Below, in pieces: positions 47,319-57,000 of a DNA stretch of 64,000 nucleotides. The translations under genes were made by a program, and so were the position numbers. Each line of letters starts with the position of its first letter. Positions within the stretch are counted from its first letter, which is position 1. The stretch lies in assembly GCF_016894445.1 (NCBI RefSeq), contig NZ_CP056775.1:1428001-1492000 (forward strand), given 5' to 3'. The notes under the pieces were generated by a model that was not told the origin of the DNA, searched no databases, and was given only the letters and a program-made list of their open reading frames with translations. The stretch is from Dyadobacter sandarakinus (GTDB lineage Bacteria > Bacteroidota > Bacteroidia > Cytophagales > Spirosomataceae).

Positions 47319-48431
47319 ATGCCCTGGTACGAGCTCAACCATCCCGACCAAGTTATTTCTCCTTCCCTGCTGTTTTACAAGGATCGTATCGAACATAATA
47401 TCAGGAACATGATCAGCCTGGCAGGCGATGCGGGCAGGCTGGTGCCGCATGTGAAGACCCATAAATGTGCCGAAATTGTACGCATGCAGATGGATCAGGG
47501 TATCAGCAAATTCAAGTGCGCCACCATTGCGGAAGCCGAAATGCTCGCCTCGGCCGGCGCCAGGTGGATCCTGATTTCATACCAGCTGGTAGGCCCAAAT
47601 GTCGGTCGGCTTTTTCAACTTCAGGAACAATTTCCGGTAACGGTATTTTCTTCTTTGATAGATAACCTTGGTTCGGCCGCGGAGCTTAATGCTGCTGCCG
47701 AAAGTAAGGGGCGCGTGGCCACCGTTTTTATTGATGTAAATAACGGAATGAACCGGACCGGCCACCCTACCGACGAGTCGATCCTTTCTTTTTACCGCTC
47801 GCTCAGCGGATTCGGGAACCTGAGTATCCAGGGTCTGCATGTGTACGATGGACATATCCGGAACCCGGAATTTTCGGGCCGTAAAGCTGCGGGCGATGAA
47901 GCCTATGAAAAGGTACTGCCGCTGCTTGACCTCATCCGGTCAGATACCGGCAGGGAAACGATGGTTATTGCCGGAGGTTCCCCTTCCTTTACGGTGCATG
48001 CCATGCGGCCGGAGGTTTACCTGAGTCCGGGTACCAACGTACTCTGGGACTGGGGATACGGCGACCGGTTTGACGGGCAGCCCTTTTTGCATGCGGCTGT
48101 CGTACTTACGCGCGTGGTTTCCAAGCCGGCGCCGGGCATTGTTACCATTGACCTCGGGCACAAGTCCGTAGCGGCCGAAAACCCCATTGAAAACCGTTTC
48201 AGGCTGCTGAACATGCCGCATTATACGGTTTTGGGCCAGAGTGAGGAACATGGTGTATTGCAGGTGAGCGCCGACCAGTGGGAAGCCATCAAGGTGGGCG
48301 ATGTGTACTATGCACTCCCCTACCACATTTGCCCCACCGTTGCACTGCATGATTATGCAACCATTGTTTTGGAAGGAGACAACGTGGACGAGTGGAAGAT
48401 TACTGCACGTTCCCGCCGCCTTTCTGTTTAG
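47319..48431 (+). CDS. D-threonine aldolase-like PLP enzyme (alanine-racemase fold III)
   Basis: A 370-residue fold-type-III PLP enzyme. The cofactor lysine is Lys46 in LVPHVKTHK; the barrel continues with FKCATIAEAEMLASAG, VFIDVNNGMNRTG, IQGLHVYDGHIRN and MVIAGGSPSF. The C-terminal beta-domain holds the HICPTVALHD stretch matching the divalent-metal site of D-threonine aldolase and D-serine dehydratase. Likely substrates are D-threonine, D-serine or other D-3-hydroxy-amino acids. Starts right after a repeat array and ends 27 bases before the dipeptidase gene. Confidence 0.88.
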   Translation: MPWYELNHPDQVISPSLLFYKDRIEHNIRNMISLAGDAGRLVPHVKTHKCAEIVRMQMDQGISKFKCATIAEAEMLASAGARWILISYQLVGPNVGRLFQLQEQFPVTVFSSLIDNLGSAAELNAAAESKGRVATVFIDVNNGMNRTGHPTDESILSFYRSLSGFGNLSIQGLHVYDGHIRNPEFSGRKAAGDEAYEKVLPLLDLIRSDTGRETMVIAGGSPSFTVHAMRPEVYLSPGTNVLWDWGYGDRFDGQPFLHAAVVLTRVVSKPAPGIVTIDLGHKSVAAENPIENRFRLLNMPHYTVLGQSEEHGVLQVSADQWEAIKVGDVYYALPYHICPTVALHDYATIVLEGDNVDEWKITARSRRLSV

Positions 48432-48458
48432 TTTTTTGACGATTTTAAACCAGAATTC

Positions 48459-49529
48459 ATGTTTCTTTTTGATGCACACCTGGACTTGTCCATGAACGCC
48501 GTGGAGTGGAACCGCGACCTGACCCAGGACCTCTATGCCATTCGGAACCGGGAAAAAAACATGACCGACAAGCCCGATCGGGGCAAAGGAGTAGTCAGTT
48601 TTCCTGAAATGCGACGCGGAAATATTGGCATTTGTGTTGCCACGCAGATTGCCCGGTTTGTGAAGCCCGACAGCAAAATACCTGGCTGGCACTCTCAGGC
48701 GCAGGCCTGGGCACAAACCCAGGCCCAGATTGCCTGGTACAAAGCCATGGAAGAAGCCGGCGAAATGGTACAGATCACCGACGTGGTCGGCCTGAATCAC
48801 CACTTGGCGCGCTGGCAGAATGCCAGTGGGGACGAAACACTTCCGATCGGATACATTCTAAGCCTGGAAGGTGCCGATTCACTGATCAGTCTGAAAAACC
48901 TGGAAATTGCTTATGGCTACGGGCTGCGGGCAATCGGACCTGCACACTACGGACCCGGCGTATATGCCTATGGGACAGATGCCGATGCACCTTTATCTGC
49001 AAAGGGACGTGACCTGCTGCTCGAAATGGATAAGCTGAATATGATCCTCGATGCCACACACTTGTGCGACACCGCGTTTTGGGAAGCATTAAACATATAT
49101 CATGGACCGGTATGGGCGAGTCACAACCTCGTACGCGACATTACGCCGCACAACCGGCAGTTTTCGAATGAGATGATCAATGCCTTGGTAGAACGCGGCG
49201 CGGTAATCGGAATGGCTTTTGATGCCTGGATGATGATTCCCGGCTGGGTACGCGGGCAGTCTACCCCGGAAAGTACAGGGCTCAGAATCGAGCATGTCGT
49301 ACGGCATATTGACCACATCTGCCAGCTTGCCGGCAATGCCAATCACGTCGGCATCGGCTCGGATCTGGATGGTGCGTATGGCAGAGAGCAGTCACCCGGC
49401 GACCTGGATTCCATCGCCGACCTGCAAACGATTCCCGGCCTTCTTGCCGCCAGAGGATATTCCAATGATGATATTGAGCGGATTATGTGGCGCAACTGGA
49501 TCGAATTCCTCCGCACAAACTGGAAGTAG
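48459..49529 (+). CDS. M19 membrane-dipeptidase-family metallopeptidase
   Basis: A 356-residue amidohydrolase-fold enzyme of the renal dipeptidase family. Metal ligands: His7 and Asp9 in FDAHLDLS, Glu in LSLEGADSL, His in DATHLCD and His in VWASHNLVRD, then VGIGSDLDGAYG near the C-terminus. There is no signal peptide, so it is cytoplasmic here. Family members cleave L-D or D-containing dipeptides, which agrees with the D-TA-like gene upstream. The stop is followed after 75 bases by a very long terminator hairpin. Confidence 0.9.
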   Translation: MFLFDAHLDLSMNAVEWNRDLTQDLYAIRNREKNMTDKPDRGKGVVSFPEMRRGNIGICVATQIARFVKPDSKIPGWHSQAQAWAQTQAQIAWYKAMEEAGEMVQITDVVGLNHHLARWQNASGDETLPIGYILSLEGADSLISLKNLEIAYGYGLRAIGPAHYGPGVYAYGTDADAPLSAKGRDLLLEMDKLNMILDATHLCDTAFWEALNIYHGPVWASHNLVRDITPHNRQFSNEMINALVERGAVIGMAFDAWMMIPGWVRGQSTPESTGLRIEHVVRHIDHICQLAGNANHVGIGSDLDGAYGREQSPGDLDSIADLQTIPGLLAARGYSNDDIERIMWRNWIEFLRTNWK

Positions 49530-49604
49530 AAGTTGTAACCGGAGTTTATCCTCAGGTTAACAAATTCTAAGGAAATCTTAATAGCCTGGTAAAGGCTTTC
49601 AGCA

Positions 49605-49660
49605 AAAAGCTTTGCAACTTACATGAGCTAATACCTCGTGTGAAGCTGCAAGGCTTTTTT
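49605..49660 (+). terminator. long hairpin terminator after the M19 gene
   Basis: Bases 49605-49627 pair almost throughout with 49635-49658 (about 23 bp with a few G-U or mismatched pairs, loop CTAATAC) and the structure ends in six T. Unusually long for an intrinsic terminator. Confidence 0.75.
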
Positions 49661-49793
49661 CGTTCAGGCGCCAGGAAATTACAAGATCTTATTTGGAATT
49701 GTTATAAATAAGTGTGAATTTTGATCATGGCGAAACCACTCTCTTCAATGATGCAACTGTACCTTTTCAGTATCACCTTCGACAATGATTACA

Positions 49794-50045
49794 ATGAGCA
49801 ATACTTACCGAATATCCTTCCGTACGCGGATCCGCAACAATAAGTCCTTCCAACGCCTGCACGATTGCCTCAAACAGCTGAATGTTAAGCATTGGGCTTA
49901 TGATTTTCAGGAATTTCTCCTGACGCTCACCTCCGAGCTCTCCGACTTCAAACGCATAGAAGCCACCCTCCGGTCGGCGGGATACAGCTGTCATTTTATC
50001 AAACTTGAAAACCTGAGTGAACCAGGCAAGGTCGTACTTGGCTAA
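49794..50045 (+). CDS. small unknown protein, possible ferredoxin-like fold
   Basis: An 83-residue product from ATG 49794 (MSNTYRISFRTRIRN); ATG 49785 is also in frame. Soluble, no signal. The pattern of a strand, helix (SFQRLHDCLKQLN), strand (HWAYDFQEFLLTL), strand, helix (DFKRIEATLRSAGY) and strand (CHFIKL) looks like a small alpha/beta sandwich. No named family recognised. It converges with the DinB gene and the stop codons overlap by four bases (TAA and the complement of CTA). Confidence 0.55.
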   Translation: MSNTYRISFRTRIRNNKSFQRLHDCLKQLNVKHWAYDFQEFLLTLTSELSDFKRIEATLRSAGYSCHFIKLENLSEPGKVVLG

Positions 50046-50608
50046 GCAATCGTGTGCTTTTCAAGATTGCGCAAAGCCTGCTGAATATGGCGTTCCTGAT
50101 GCATGATCAGGAACTGGATCAGGTCACCTGCATTTATTTTGATCATCGGTGCAACCGACATAGGGATACGGATTTTCCTGAGGTTTTTGTCTGCACAAAG
50201 GTCCATGCAGCGCAACAGTGTTTCCTGATGGTGTATAAATGCCCTGGTTACCTCAGCTGCGTCGGCATCCGAGCCCGGCACGTGCAGCCGGTGTGCCTTG
50301 TACCGTGACTTACTTTGCGCAGGGTCCATCATGTTGGTAAAAAAACGTCCAAGCCAGGAGCTCCGGAACATACCTGTCGCATTGGCAATCCCCGGCTGGC
50401 TAAGCTGTTGTTCGAGCCGCGGCAGATAGTATGCACTGTAAGAATTAAGATGGGCAAGGCACTGTACAATACTCCACCCACCGCTCCGGGACGGCGCATG
50501 CATAGCGTCATGGTCCCGGTCCAGAAATGATTCATTTACCATATGGGTTTGCTGGTGGAGCGTACGGGCAAGCTGGGAGAGCAGGTACTGCTGATTGATT
50601 GGCTTCAT
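50042..50608 (-). CDS. DinB-family protein
   Basis: A 188-residue four-helix-bundle protein (start chosen at the internal ATG, MKPINQQYL; the frame is open 23 codons further upstream). The DinB metal triad is present: His in WSIVQCLAHLNSYS and the HxxxH pair in LIMHQERHIQQALRN near the C-terminus. DinB/YfiT-like proteins include metal-dependent thiol transferases and many of unknown activity. Third gene of an apparent otsAB-crp-dinB unit, 75 bases after crp. Confidence 0.82.
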   Translation of the reverse strand: MKPINQQYLLSQLARTLHQQTHMVNESFLDRDHDAMHAPSRSGGWSIVQCLAHLNSYSAYYLPRLEQQLSQPGIANATGMFRSSWLGRFFTNMMDPAQSKSRYKAHRLHVPGSDADAAEVTRAFIHHQETLLRCMDLCADKNLRKIRIPMSVAPMIKINAGDLIQFLIMHQERHIQQALRNLEKHTIA

Positions 50609-50683
50609 AGATGCATTCGTGCTGATTACAATGCAAAGCTGCCTCCAAAGCTGCGCATATACTTTGGCAAATACCAAGATTTT

Positions 50684-51268
50684 TCAGATTCTTACCTTGT
50701 TCATCAGCTTGCTGAAATTAGTGGGATCGATCCCGAGATAACTGGCAATGTACTTGTGAGGAACCAACTGCAGCAAATGAGGACTGCGTTTCAGCAGCAC
50801 CCGGTAACGCTCCTCCGACGAAAGGCTTTGTACTTCTGACAGGCGTTCCAGCGTCCCGGCCAATGCCTGGGCAAGACCTTTCATGATCAGCGCGGACACG
50901 GATGGATGCTTCGCCGCCAATGCACTCAGGCCTTCATAGCCTGCCCGCAGGAAAACACCCGGCGTCAGTGTTTCGTAATAGTACCGCGACGGCTGCCTCA
51001 GTATGAGTGAATCCACAGCACCGCCGAAAGAGGGCGGATAGGTAAATACCAGCGTCGCCTCCCGGCTGGTATGATCCAGCGTGTAAATCCGCTGCACACC
51101 TTCACATACGAAATAAAGATACTGCTCCTGCTCTCCGGCACTTGTGAGTATCTCCTTCCTGCCCGCGGAAAAAGGCTTCCACAGACCTGCGAATTCATCC
51201 CACTCCTGGTCAGACAGAGGTGAAAATGCTGCTACAAGGACTCTGAGCTGGTCAAGATGCATGTCCAT
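50684..51268 (-). CDS. Crp/Fnr-family transcription regulator
   Basis: A 194-residue regulator with an N-terminal cyclic-nucleotide-binding-like barrel (about 15-120, YLYFVCEGVQRIYTLD, FGGAVDSLI) and a short C-terminal winged helix (HKYIASYLGIDPTNFSKLM). Lacks the full PRB motif, so it may not bind cAMP; this is typical of the Bacteroidota group of small Crp-like proteins. Its ATG lies three bases after the otsAB stop, which indicates coupled expression. Confidence 0.87.
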   Translation of the reverse strand: MDMHLDQLRVLVAAFSPLSDQEWDEFAGLWKPFSAGRKEILTSAGEQEQYLYFVCEGVQRIYTLDHTSREATLVFTYPPSFGGAVDSLILRQPSRYYYETLTPGVFLRAGYEGLSALAAKHPSVSALIMKGLAQALAGTLERLSEVQSLSSEERYRVLLKRSPHLLQLVPHKYIASYLGIDPTNFSKLMNKVRI

Positions 51269-51271
51269 GGC

Positions 51272-53506
51272 CTACTCTGCTTCGGATGAAACCATGAAGT
51301 TGAGAAAATGAAACACCTCTTCCTGGCTCCTGATGTGGTTGCGGGCCGCCGACAAGGCATCCCCAATCTTGATTGTAAATGCAGTATCGGGCAAAATCTC
51401 GAACATATCCTCATCCGTCGTATCGTCTCCGATGGCGAGTATAAAGTCGTACTGACCATCCTCTACAAACGCCCGTGCTGCCGTTCCTTTGTTGAATGCC
51501 GTTTTTTTAACCTCCACTACCTTGCTGCCATCAATGACCTGCAGGTTAAGCTCTGGTTGTATGAAGCTCTTCAATTGCCACAGTAATTCCTGCGCGCGCC
51601 GGCTTGCATAATCCTTGTCATCGGCCATGCGGTAGTGCCAGGCCAGGGATGTTTCTTTTTCTTCCACAAATGCGCCGGGGCACCGCTTCTCATACATTTC
51701 CATGATCGGGCGAATGCTGTCTTTCCAGTTTTCCTCATACTGTTCGTTCAGCACCCACTCCTTACTGCCCTGAGACCTGATCAGGGCACCGTGCTCGGCA
51801 ATCAGGTGGGCCGGCAGATCATCGAACAAACTGGTCAGGAAATGCCTGTCGCGGCCGCTGATGATGACGACAGTATCGCGCTTGGCGATCTGCATCAGCA
51901 GTTTTTTTACATCTTCGGAAACTATGGCCTTGGCCGGGTCGGGTACAATGGGCGCGAGGGTGCCATCGTAGTCGAAGAAAAGGATCCGCCTGCTGGCCGA
52001 CTCGTAGGCTTTCCGGATCTCGTTAATACCGCTGTCATTCAGAAAAACCTGCCGAAGACGCTCATGTTCCTGTTCAAGCATAGTCATTTGGGTAAAAAAA
52101 TCATTTGTCCATGTAAACACGTCGTACGCACGGATGCGCTCACGCATGGCATCCATCCGTTTGGTTTGTTCATCGCCGGGCATTTCAAAAGCCCTTTTGA
52201 TTGCATCTGCAATGTCCTGCCGGTCGAGCGGATTGATGATGAGGGCTTCTCCGAGCTCGGCCGCAGCTCCGGCCATTTCGCTGAGGATCAGCACACCTTT
52301 ACGGTCTTTTCGGCTGGCTACAAACTCTTTGCAAACAAGGTTCATCCCATCCCGCACGGGCGTAATGAGCGCAACGTCGCTTGCCGTATACATGCCCAGC
52401 ATTTCATTATAAGGCATAGACCGGTACTGGTAAATGATCGGCTGCCAGTAAATATTCCCGAAATCCGCATTGATGCGGCCCACGGTCTGGTCTATCTCTG
52501 ATTTCATCTGCTGGTACTGCTCGATGGTATCCCGCGATGGGACCACTACCATCATAAACGATACCTTCTCGTGCCACTCCGGGTAAGTCTCAAGAAAACG
52601 CTGGTACCCACGGAGCCGGTGAATGATCCCTTTGGAATAATCCAGCCTGTCTACCGAGAAAATGATCTTTTCCTTCAAGGAAGCCCGCACCTCGCTCCGT
52701 GCCTCGGCTACTTCAGGATCATCAAATGCATTATTGAATTTATTATAGTCAATACTGATTGGAAAGGAATCGGCCTTGACAATGCGGTTGCTGAGATTTA
52801 CATAGTGCAGCTTATTGCCATGCCCGAGTACCATCCTTACTGCTTTTAGAAAATACTCAACATAATCATTGGTATGAAAACCCGCTACATCAGCCCCTAA
52901 AATTCCATTCAAAATAGCCTTACGCCAGGTAACCGGCAGCAGGCGGAATATCTCGAAGGACGGAAAAGGGATGTGGAAAAAGAAGCCGATCTTGTTATCG
53001 GGAAATTGCTCCCGGATCATTCCCGGAAGCAGCATTAGCTGGTAATCCTGTACCCAAACCGTGTCGCCGGGCTGAATAATTTCGGCTACCTTTTCAAAGA
53101 AAAGCTGGTTGGCCGCCTGATATGCTTCAAAATAAACATCGTCAAAACGGGCAAGTGAAGGAAAATAGTGACACAGGGGCCAGATCAGGTTGTTGCAAAA
53201 ACCCTCATAGTAATGCTCATTCAGCTCGGGAGCGATAAATACAGGGTGTGCCTGAAAGCTTTCGTTCGCCAGCGACTGTCCTTTGAGCTCTTCCCGCGAA
53301 TTCTCGGAAAAGCCTACCCACTGAATTTTTTCTGTTGTATCAAAAACCGCGCTTTCCTTGTCTGCTACGAGCGAAAGTACTGCCGATACCAGCCCGCCTG
53401 AATTTTGAAAAAGCTGCACCGCATCCTGCTCGCGGACAATCTTGAAGGGCAACCGGTACGCGACAATAATCAGCCTGCCGCTTTCTTTTTGTTTTATTTT
53501 TTCCAT
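51272..53506 (-). CDS. otsAB: fused trehalose-6-phosphate synthase/phosphatase
   Basis: A 744-residue bifunctional enzyme for trehalose synthesis from UDP-glucose and glucose-6-phosphate. Residues 1-480 are a GT20 synthase (SGGLVSAVL, VWVQDYQLMLLPGMIR, FFHIPFPSFEIFRLLP, FSVDRLDYSKGIIHRLRGYQ, DGMNLVCKEFVA). Residues 505-744 are a HAD phosphatase with motif I FFDYDGTLAP (Asp512 nucleophile, Asp514), VVIISGRD and AIGDDTTDEDMF. The fused form is common in Bacteroidota. Followed by crp and dinB. Full length with no visible defect. Confidence 0.94.
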   Translation of the reverse strand: MEKIKQKESGRLIIVAYRLPFKIVREQDAVQLFQNSGGLVSAVLSLVADKESAVFDTTEKIQWVGFSENSREELKGQSLANESFQAHPVFIAPELNEHYYEGFCNNLIWPLCHYFPSLARFDDVYFEAYQAANQLFFEKVAEIIQPGDTVWVQDYQLMLLPGMIREQFPDNKIGFFFHIPFPSFEIFRLLPVTWRKAILNGILGADVAGFHTNDYVEYFLKAVRMVLGHGNKLHYVNLSNRIVKADSFPISIDYNKFNNAFDDPEVAEARSEVRASLKEKIIFSVDRLDYSKGIIHRLRGYQRFLETYPEWHEKVSFMMVVVPSRDTIEQYQQMKSEIDQTVGRINADFGNIYWQPIIYQYRSMPYNEMLGMYTASDVALITPVRDGMNLVCKEFVASRKDRKGVLILSEMAGAAAELGEALIINPLDRQDIADAIKRAFEMPGDEQTKRMDAMRERIRAYDVFTWTNDFFTQMTMLEQEHERLRQVFLNDSGINEIRKAYESASRRILFFDYDGTLAPIVPDPAKAIVSEDVKKLLMQIAKRDTVVIISGRDRHFLTSLFDDLPAHLIAEHGALIRSQGSKEWVLNEQYEENWKDSIRPIMEMYEKRCPGAFVEEKETSLAWHYRMADDKDYASRRAQELLWQLKSFIQPELNLQVIDGSKVVEVKKTAFNKGTAARAFVEDGQYDFILAIGDDTTDEDMFEILPDTAFTIKIGDALSAARNHIRSQEEVFHFLNFMVSSEAE

Positions 53507-53544
53507 ATTTCAATGCACCTCTATTGGGATGCGGTGGTAGTTGC

Positions 53545-53552
53545 CAAACATA
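53545..53552 (-). promoter_or_regulatory. candidate -7 box for otsAB
   Basis: TATGTTTG on the minus strand, an exact TAnnTTTG match 38 bases before the otsAB ATG, which is a normal distance. No -33 TTTG is visible, so support is partial. Confidence 0.35.
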
Positions 53553-53744
53553 AAACCAGAGCCTGAAACGGACTTATTTTCCATCTTTTGCAACATTTAC
53601 CCTCTTACATACCCAAATCCTATGCCAAAATGTTTTGTGATGCCGGGCTGCCCGATGAGGCGCACCATTGACAAAATAGCGTGCCCGCCCATCGGCCTGC
53701 ACGTGAATAATGTTTGACCGTGTACGCAAAAGTGGTAGCTTAGC

Positions 53745-53977
53745 GTTTGCAACCTCTTCCATCATTTTACAGGAACCGGCTCAGGCCGAGGCGGGAAGGT
53801 TTACTTTCCGGCAAGCAACAGCGTTGCTGTTTTCCATAATCTGAAATGACGGATGACCACAAACAGGGATTGAAATGATCCCGGGATTAGTCAAGGACTA
53901 CAAATAAGTATTTACAGCATTGCTGTGCCACTCTTTGTTGTGGGTTGCAGGCGGCCGATCAAGGCCGCCTTTTTTTA
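53745..53977 (+). ncRNA. candidate small RNA ending in an orphan terminator
   Basis: A plus-strand terminator (53949-53977) has no plus-strand gene before it. Upstream lie several small hairpins: 53830-53845 region around CAGCGTTGCTG, GGGAT(7)ATCCC at 53867-53883, and ACAGCATTGCTGT near 53914. TGCAACC (53748-53754) can pair with GGTTGCA (53943-53949), closing a domain of about 200 bases. TTTG (53713) and TAGCGTTTG (53741) give a poor promoter match. The size fits 6S-like RNAs, but I cannot identify a family. Confidence 0.35.
53949..53977 (+). terminator. orphan plus-strand terminator
   Basis: A perfect 8-bp GC-rich stem (53949-53956 with 53963-53970, loop GATCAA) runs into seven T. The opposite side has no T-run, so it works on the plus strand only. 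Confidence 0.8.
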
Positions 53978-54030
53978 TGCCTTTTTACCGGTTCCTGCCG
54001 ATTGCCTTCCCCATTCCGGAGCGGTACGAT

Positions 54031-54068
54031 AAAAAAAACAAATCCCGGAAGAGATCCCGGGATTTGTT
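54031..54068 (-). terminator. terminator of the efflux operon
   Basis: A perfect 12-bp stem (54037-54048 with 54057-54068) followed on the minus strand by eight T (54038-54031), 24 bases after the RND stop. Confidence 0.85.
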
Positions 54069-54091
54069 GCATGTGCAGGAATGATCAAATA

Positions 54092-57000
54092 TTAATAGGC
54101 CAGCTCACCGGCGGGCTCCTGCTCAACTTCGGCTTTGGCGATCGCTGGCGGTAACAGCTTGTACATGACCGGTGTCACCAGCCTCGATAACAATGTAGAA
54201 CTGATCAGTCCGCCGATCAGGACAAGCGCCAGCGGCGAGTACAATGCACTGTATTCAACCACCAGCGGCAGCAATCCGCCGATCGCGGTGAGAGAAGTAA
54301 GCAAAATGGGTACGAACCGGATCTCCCCGGCTTCAATAATAGCCTCACTGATGCCCATACCCTGCTCCCGCAGCTGATTGGTAAAATCGACAACCAGCAG
54401 CGAATTTTTCACCTCGATACCTACCAGGGCAATAAACCCGATTGTTGCCGTGAAAGAAAGTGTCTCCCCGGTGAGGAACAGCATGGCCAACCCGCCCACA
54501 ATGCCGAGCGGAATTACAGAGAGCACAATCAGGATGCTTTTGAATGTCTTGAATTCGAGTATGAGTACGCCCAGAAAGCCGAAAACCGTTACAAGAATGA
54601 TCAGGCCGAGGCCTCCGAAACTTTCCTCCTGGCTCTCTTTTTCACCTGCGACGGTAAAATGCTGTCCTTCGGCAAACCGGAAACTCCCCAGCTCTGCGGT
54701 AATTTCCTCATTGAGCTGCTGCACATTGTACCCGGGCTTCACATAGGCCGATACCGTTACATACCGGTCCTTGTCGTAGTGCCTGATCTGGTTGGGTGAG
54801 CTTTCGAGCGTTATCCTCGCAACGTTTTTTAATGGAATACTCCCGCCCGATGCCGAGGGTACATACAGCTCATCAAACACGCTGATGTCCTGCACAGCCG
54901 CCTGGCGGGGTACCGACACATTTACATTGTAATTGTCGGCCTTGCCCTCGTCTTCCCGGAAGGTAGCCACGTTCAGTCCTGCCACGCCCAACCGCACCGT
55001 GCGGTCAATGTCCGCCGAAGCAATGCCCAGCGTTCCGGCTTTTTGTTTGTTGACCTGCACGCGCAGGTCGGTAGGTTGTACGAGCAGGGGATTGTTAATG
55101 TAAATAGTACCCTCGGTTTTGCTCAGCAGGTCGGCTACCCCGAATGCGGTTTTACGGAGGTCGTCCAGATTTTCGCCATAAATACGGTATGCCAGGGGTG
55201 CCTCAATCAAGGGTCCCTGTTCAAAATCCTTCACCTTGATTTCCGCGCCGGGATAGTTTTCCAGTTTTTTGCGCAGCTTTTCAATTACGGCTACTTTCTC
55301 CTCAGTCTCCAAACCTTCAACCTGAACAAAGATCTCAGCGAAATTCTCGCTCTCATTCCGCTGCACGACGTTGTAGTACACCCGCGGATTGCCCTTTCCC
55401 ACATTGGACGCAAAGGACGTGATCAGCGGCTCCTTTTTAAGGATATCTTCTACATAGCGTGCCACTTCGTTCGTCTTTTTTAGGTTGGTACCCTGCGGCG
55501 TTTCAATGTCGATCAGGAACATGGGTTTTTCCGATTTTGGAAAAAGACTGCTCCCGATGAGCGGCACCAAAGCAAGTGAACCGGCGAAGATCAGCCCCGC
55601 AGCCACAAGGGTCGTCCGAGGAAACCGCAATGCACGGTCGAGCAGGCTGCCGTAGGTTTTATGAATGCCTTTTTTCATGCCGCGCAGCAGCCAGTTCCCC
55701 TCTTCGTGCACATGATTTTTCAGGATCATGCTGGATAAAAAAGGTACGATGGTGAGGGATACCAGCATGGAAGCGAACACCGTGGTAATTACCGACATCG
55801 GAAGGCTGCGGATGAAATCGCCCGCTCCCTCCGGCAGGAACACGAGCGGAAGAAATGCAAAAATAAGCAGTATGGTACATCCTACCACGGCCAGCCCGAT
55901 CTGCGAAGATGCTTTTACGGCAGCATCCACACGGTTGTAGCCCATGCGCAGGTAGCGCTCAATGTTCTCGACCACTACAATGCTGTCGTCGACCAGTATA
56001 CCCAGCGCCACGATCATGCCCACAATGCTCAGCTGGTTGATATTGTAGCCGAACAGGTTCATCAGGGTAAGACCGATTGCAAGTGAAAGCGGAATGGAGA
56101 TCATCACGACCACCGACGCCCGGGTACCCAGCGGGAGGAGCGTCAGCAGCACCAGCAGGATAGCAATTCCGAAATCCCGGGCAAAATGCGACAGCCGCGT
56201 GTTCACACTTTTAGCCTGATCAAACACCTTCACCAGCTCGATGTTAGGCGGAAGTTCCCGGGCAAAAGCCGCTGTCACGGGTTCTACCTGTTTTTGTACG
56301 GCAACAATGTTCTCGCCTTCCTTCTGGCTCAGGTTAACAAAGCTGCACCGGTACCCATTAAGGCGCGTGAGATGCGACTCGTCTTCGTAACCCATAGACA
56401 CGTCAGCGACATCTTTCACCAGCACAATTTTACCATTTGACGCAGCCACCACGGTATTGGCGACCTCGTCGAGCGAGCGAAAGTTGCCGCTTGTTTTGAT
56501 GTTGAGCTTGCGGGTGCCCATGCTGATGCTTCCGCCGGGAATGTTTACATCCTCGCTCTGCAGCGCACGGATTACCTGCTGCTGCGTCAGGTTCTGCGCG
56601 GCAATTTTCTGCAAATGCAGCTTTACCTTAACCTCACGTTCCGGGATGCCGGCATACTCCACTTTTTTAAGGCTTTTTACTTTTTCAAGACGTTCTTTCA
56701 GTTCTTTGGAGTACTTCTTCATTTGGGCGTAAGTGGCATTTTCACTTACAAGCGCATACTGGTAAATGCTCACGTCGGAAGGTACCTGCTTATTGATCCG
56801 GATGTCGGCCACATCGGCAGGAAGCTGCGTACGCAGACTGTTGATTTCTCGTACCACCTCCTGGTACTTATCATCCGGGTCTGAGCTGTACTTATAAATG
56901 ACCTGGATCACGGCAAGTCCGTCACGGATGTCTGTGATGATGTGCTTCATATCGTCAAGCTCATTGAGCTTTTTCTCCATGGGATCTACAACAAGCTGCT

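Larger units (their letters stand above)
53507..54091. other. 585-base region between otsAB and the RND gene
   Basis: Contains no convincing protein gene. It holds an otsAB -7 box, a candidate plus-strand RNA ending in its own terminator, and the RND terminator on the minus strand. A 63-codon minus-strand frame (53574-53765) is judged spurious. Confidence 0.6.

Noticed and set aside
47056..47412. 118-codon plus-strand frame over the second repeat pair
   Set aside because: It runs through repeat arrays and into the D-TA gene in another frame; the product is Ser/Pro/His-rich low-complexity without family features.
53574..53765. 63-codon minus-strand frame in the otsAB-RND gap
   Set aside because: No signal, domain or codon-bias support, and it overlaps the otsAB upstream region.
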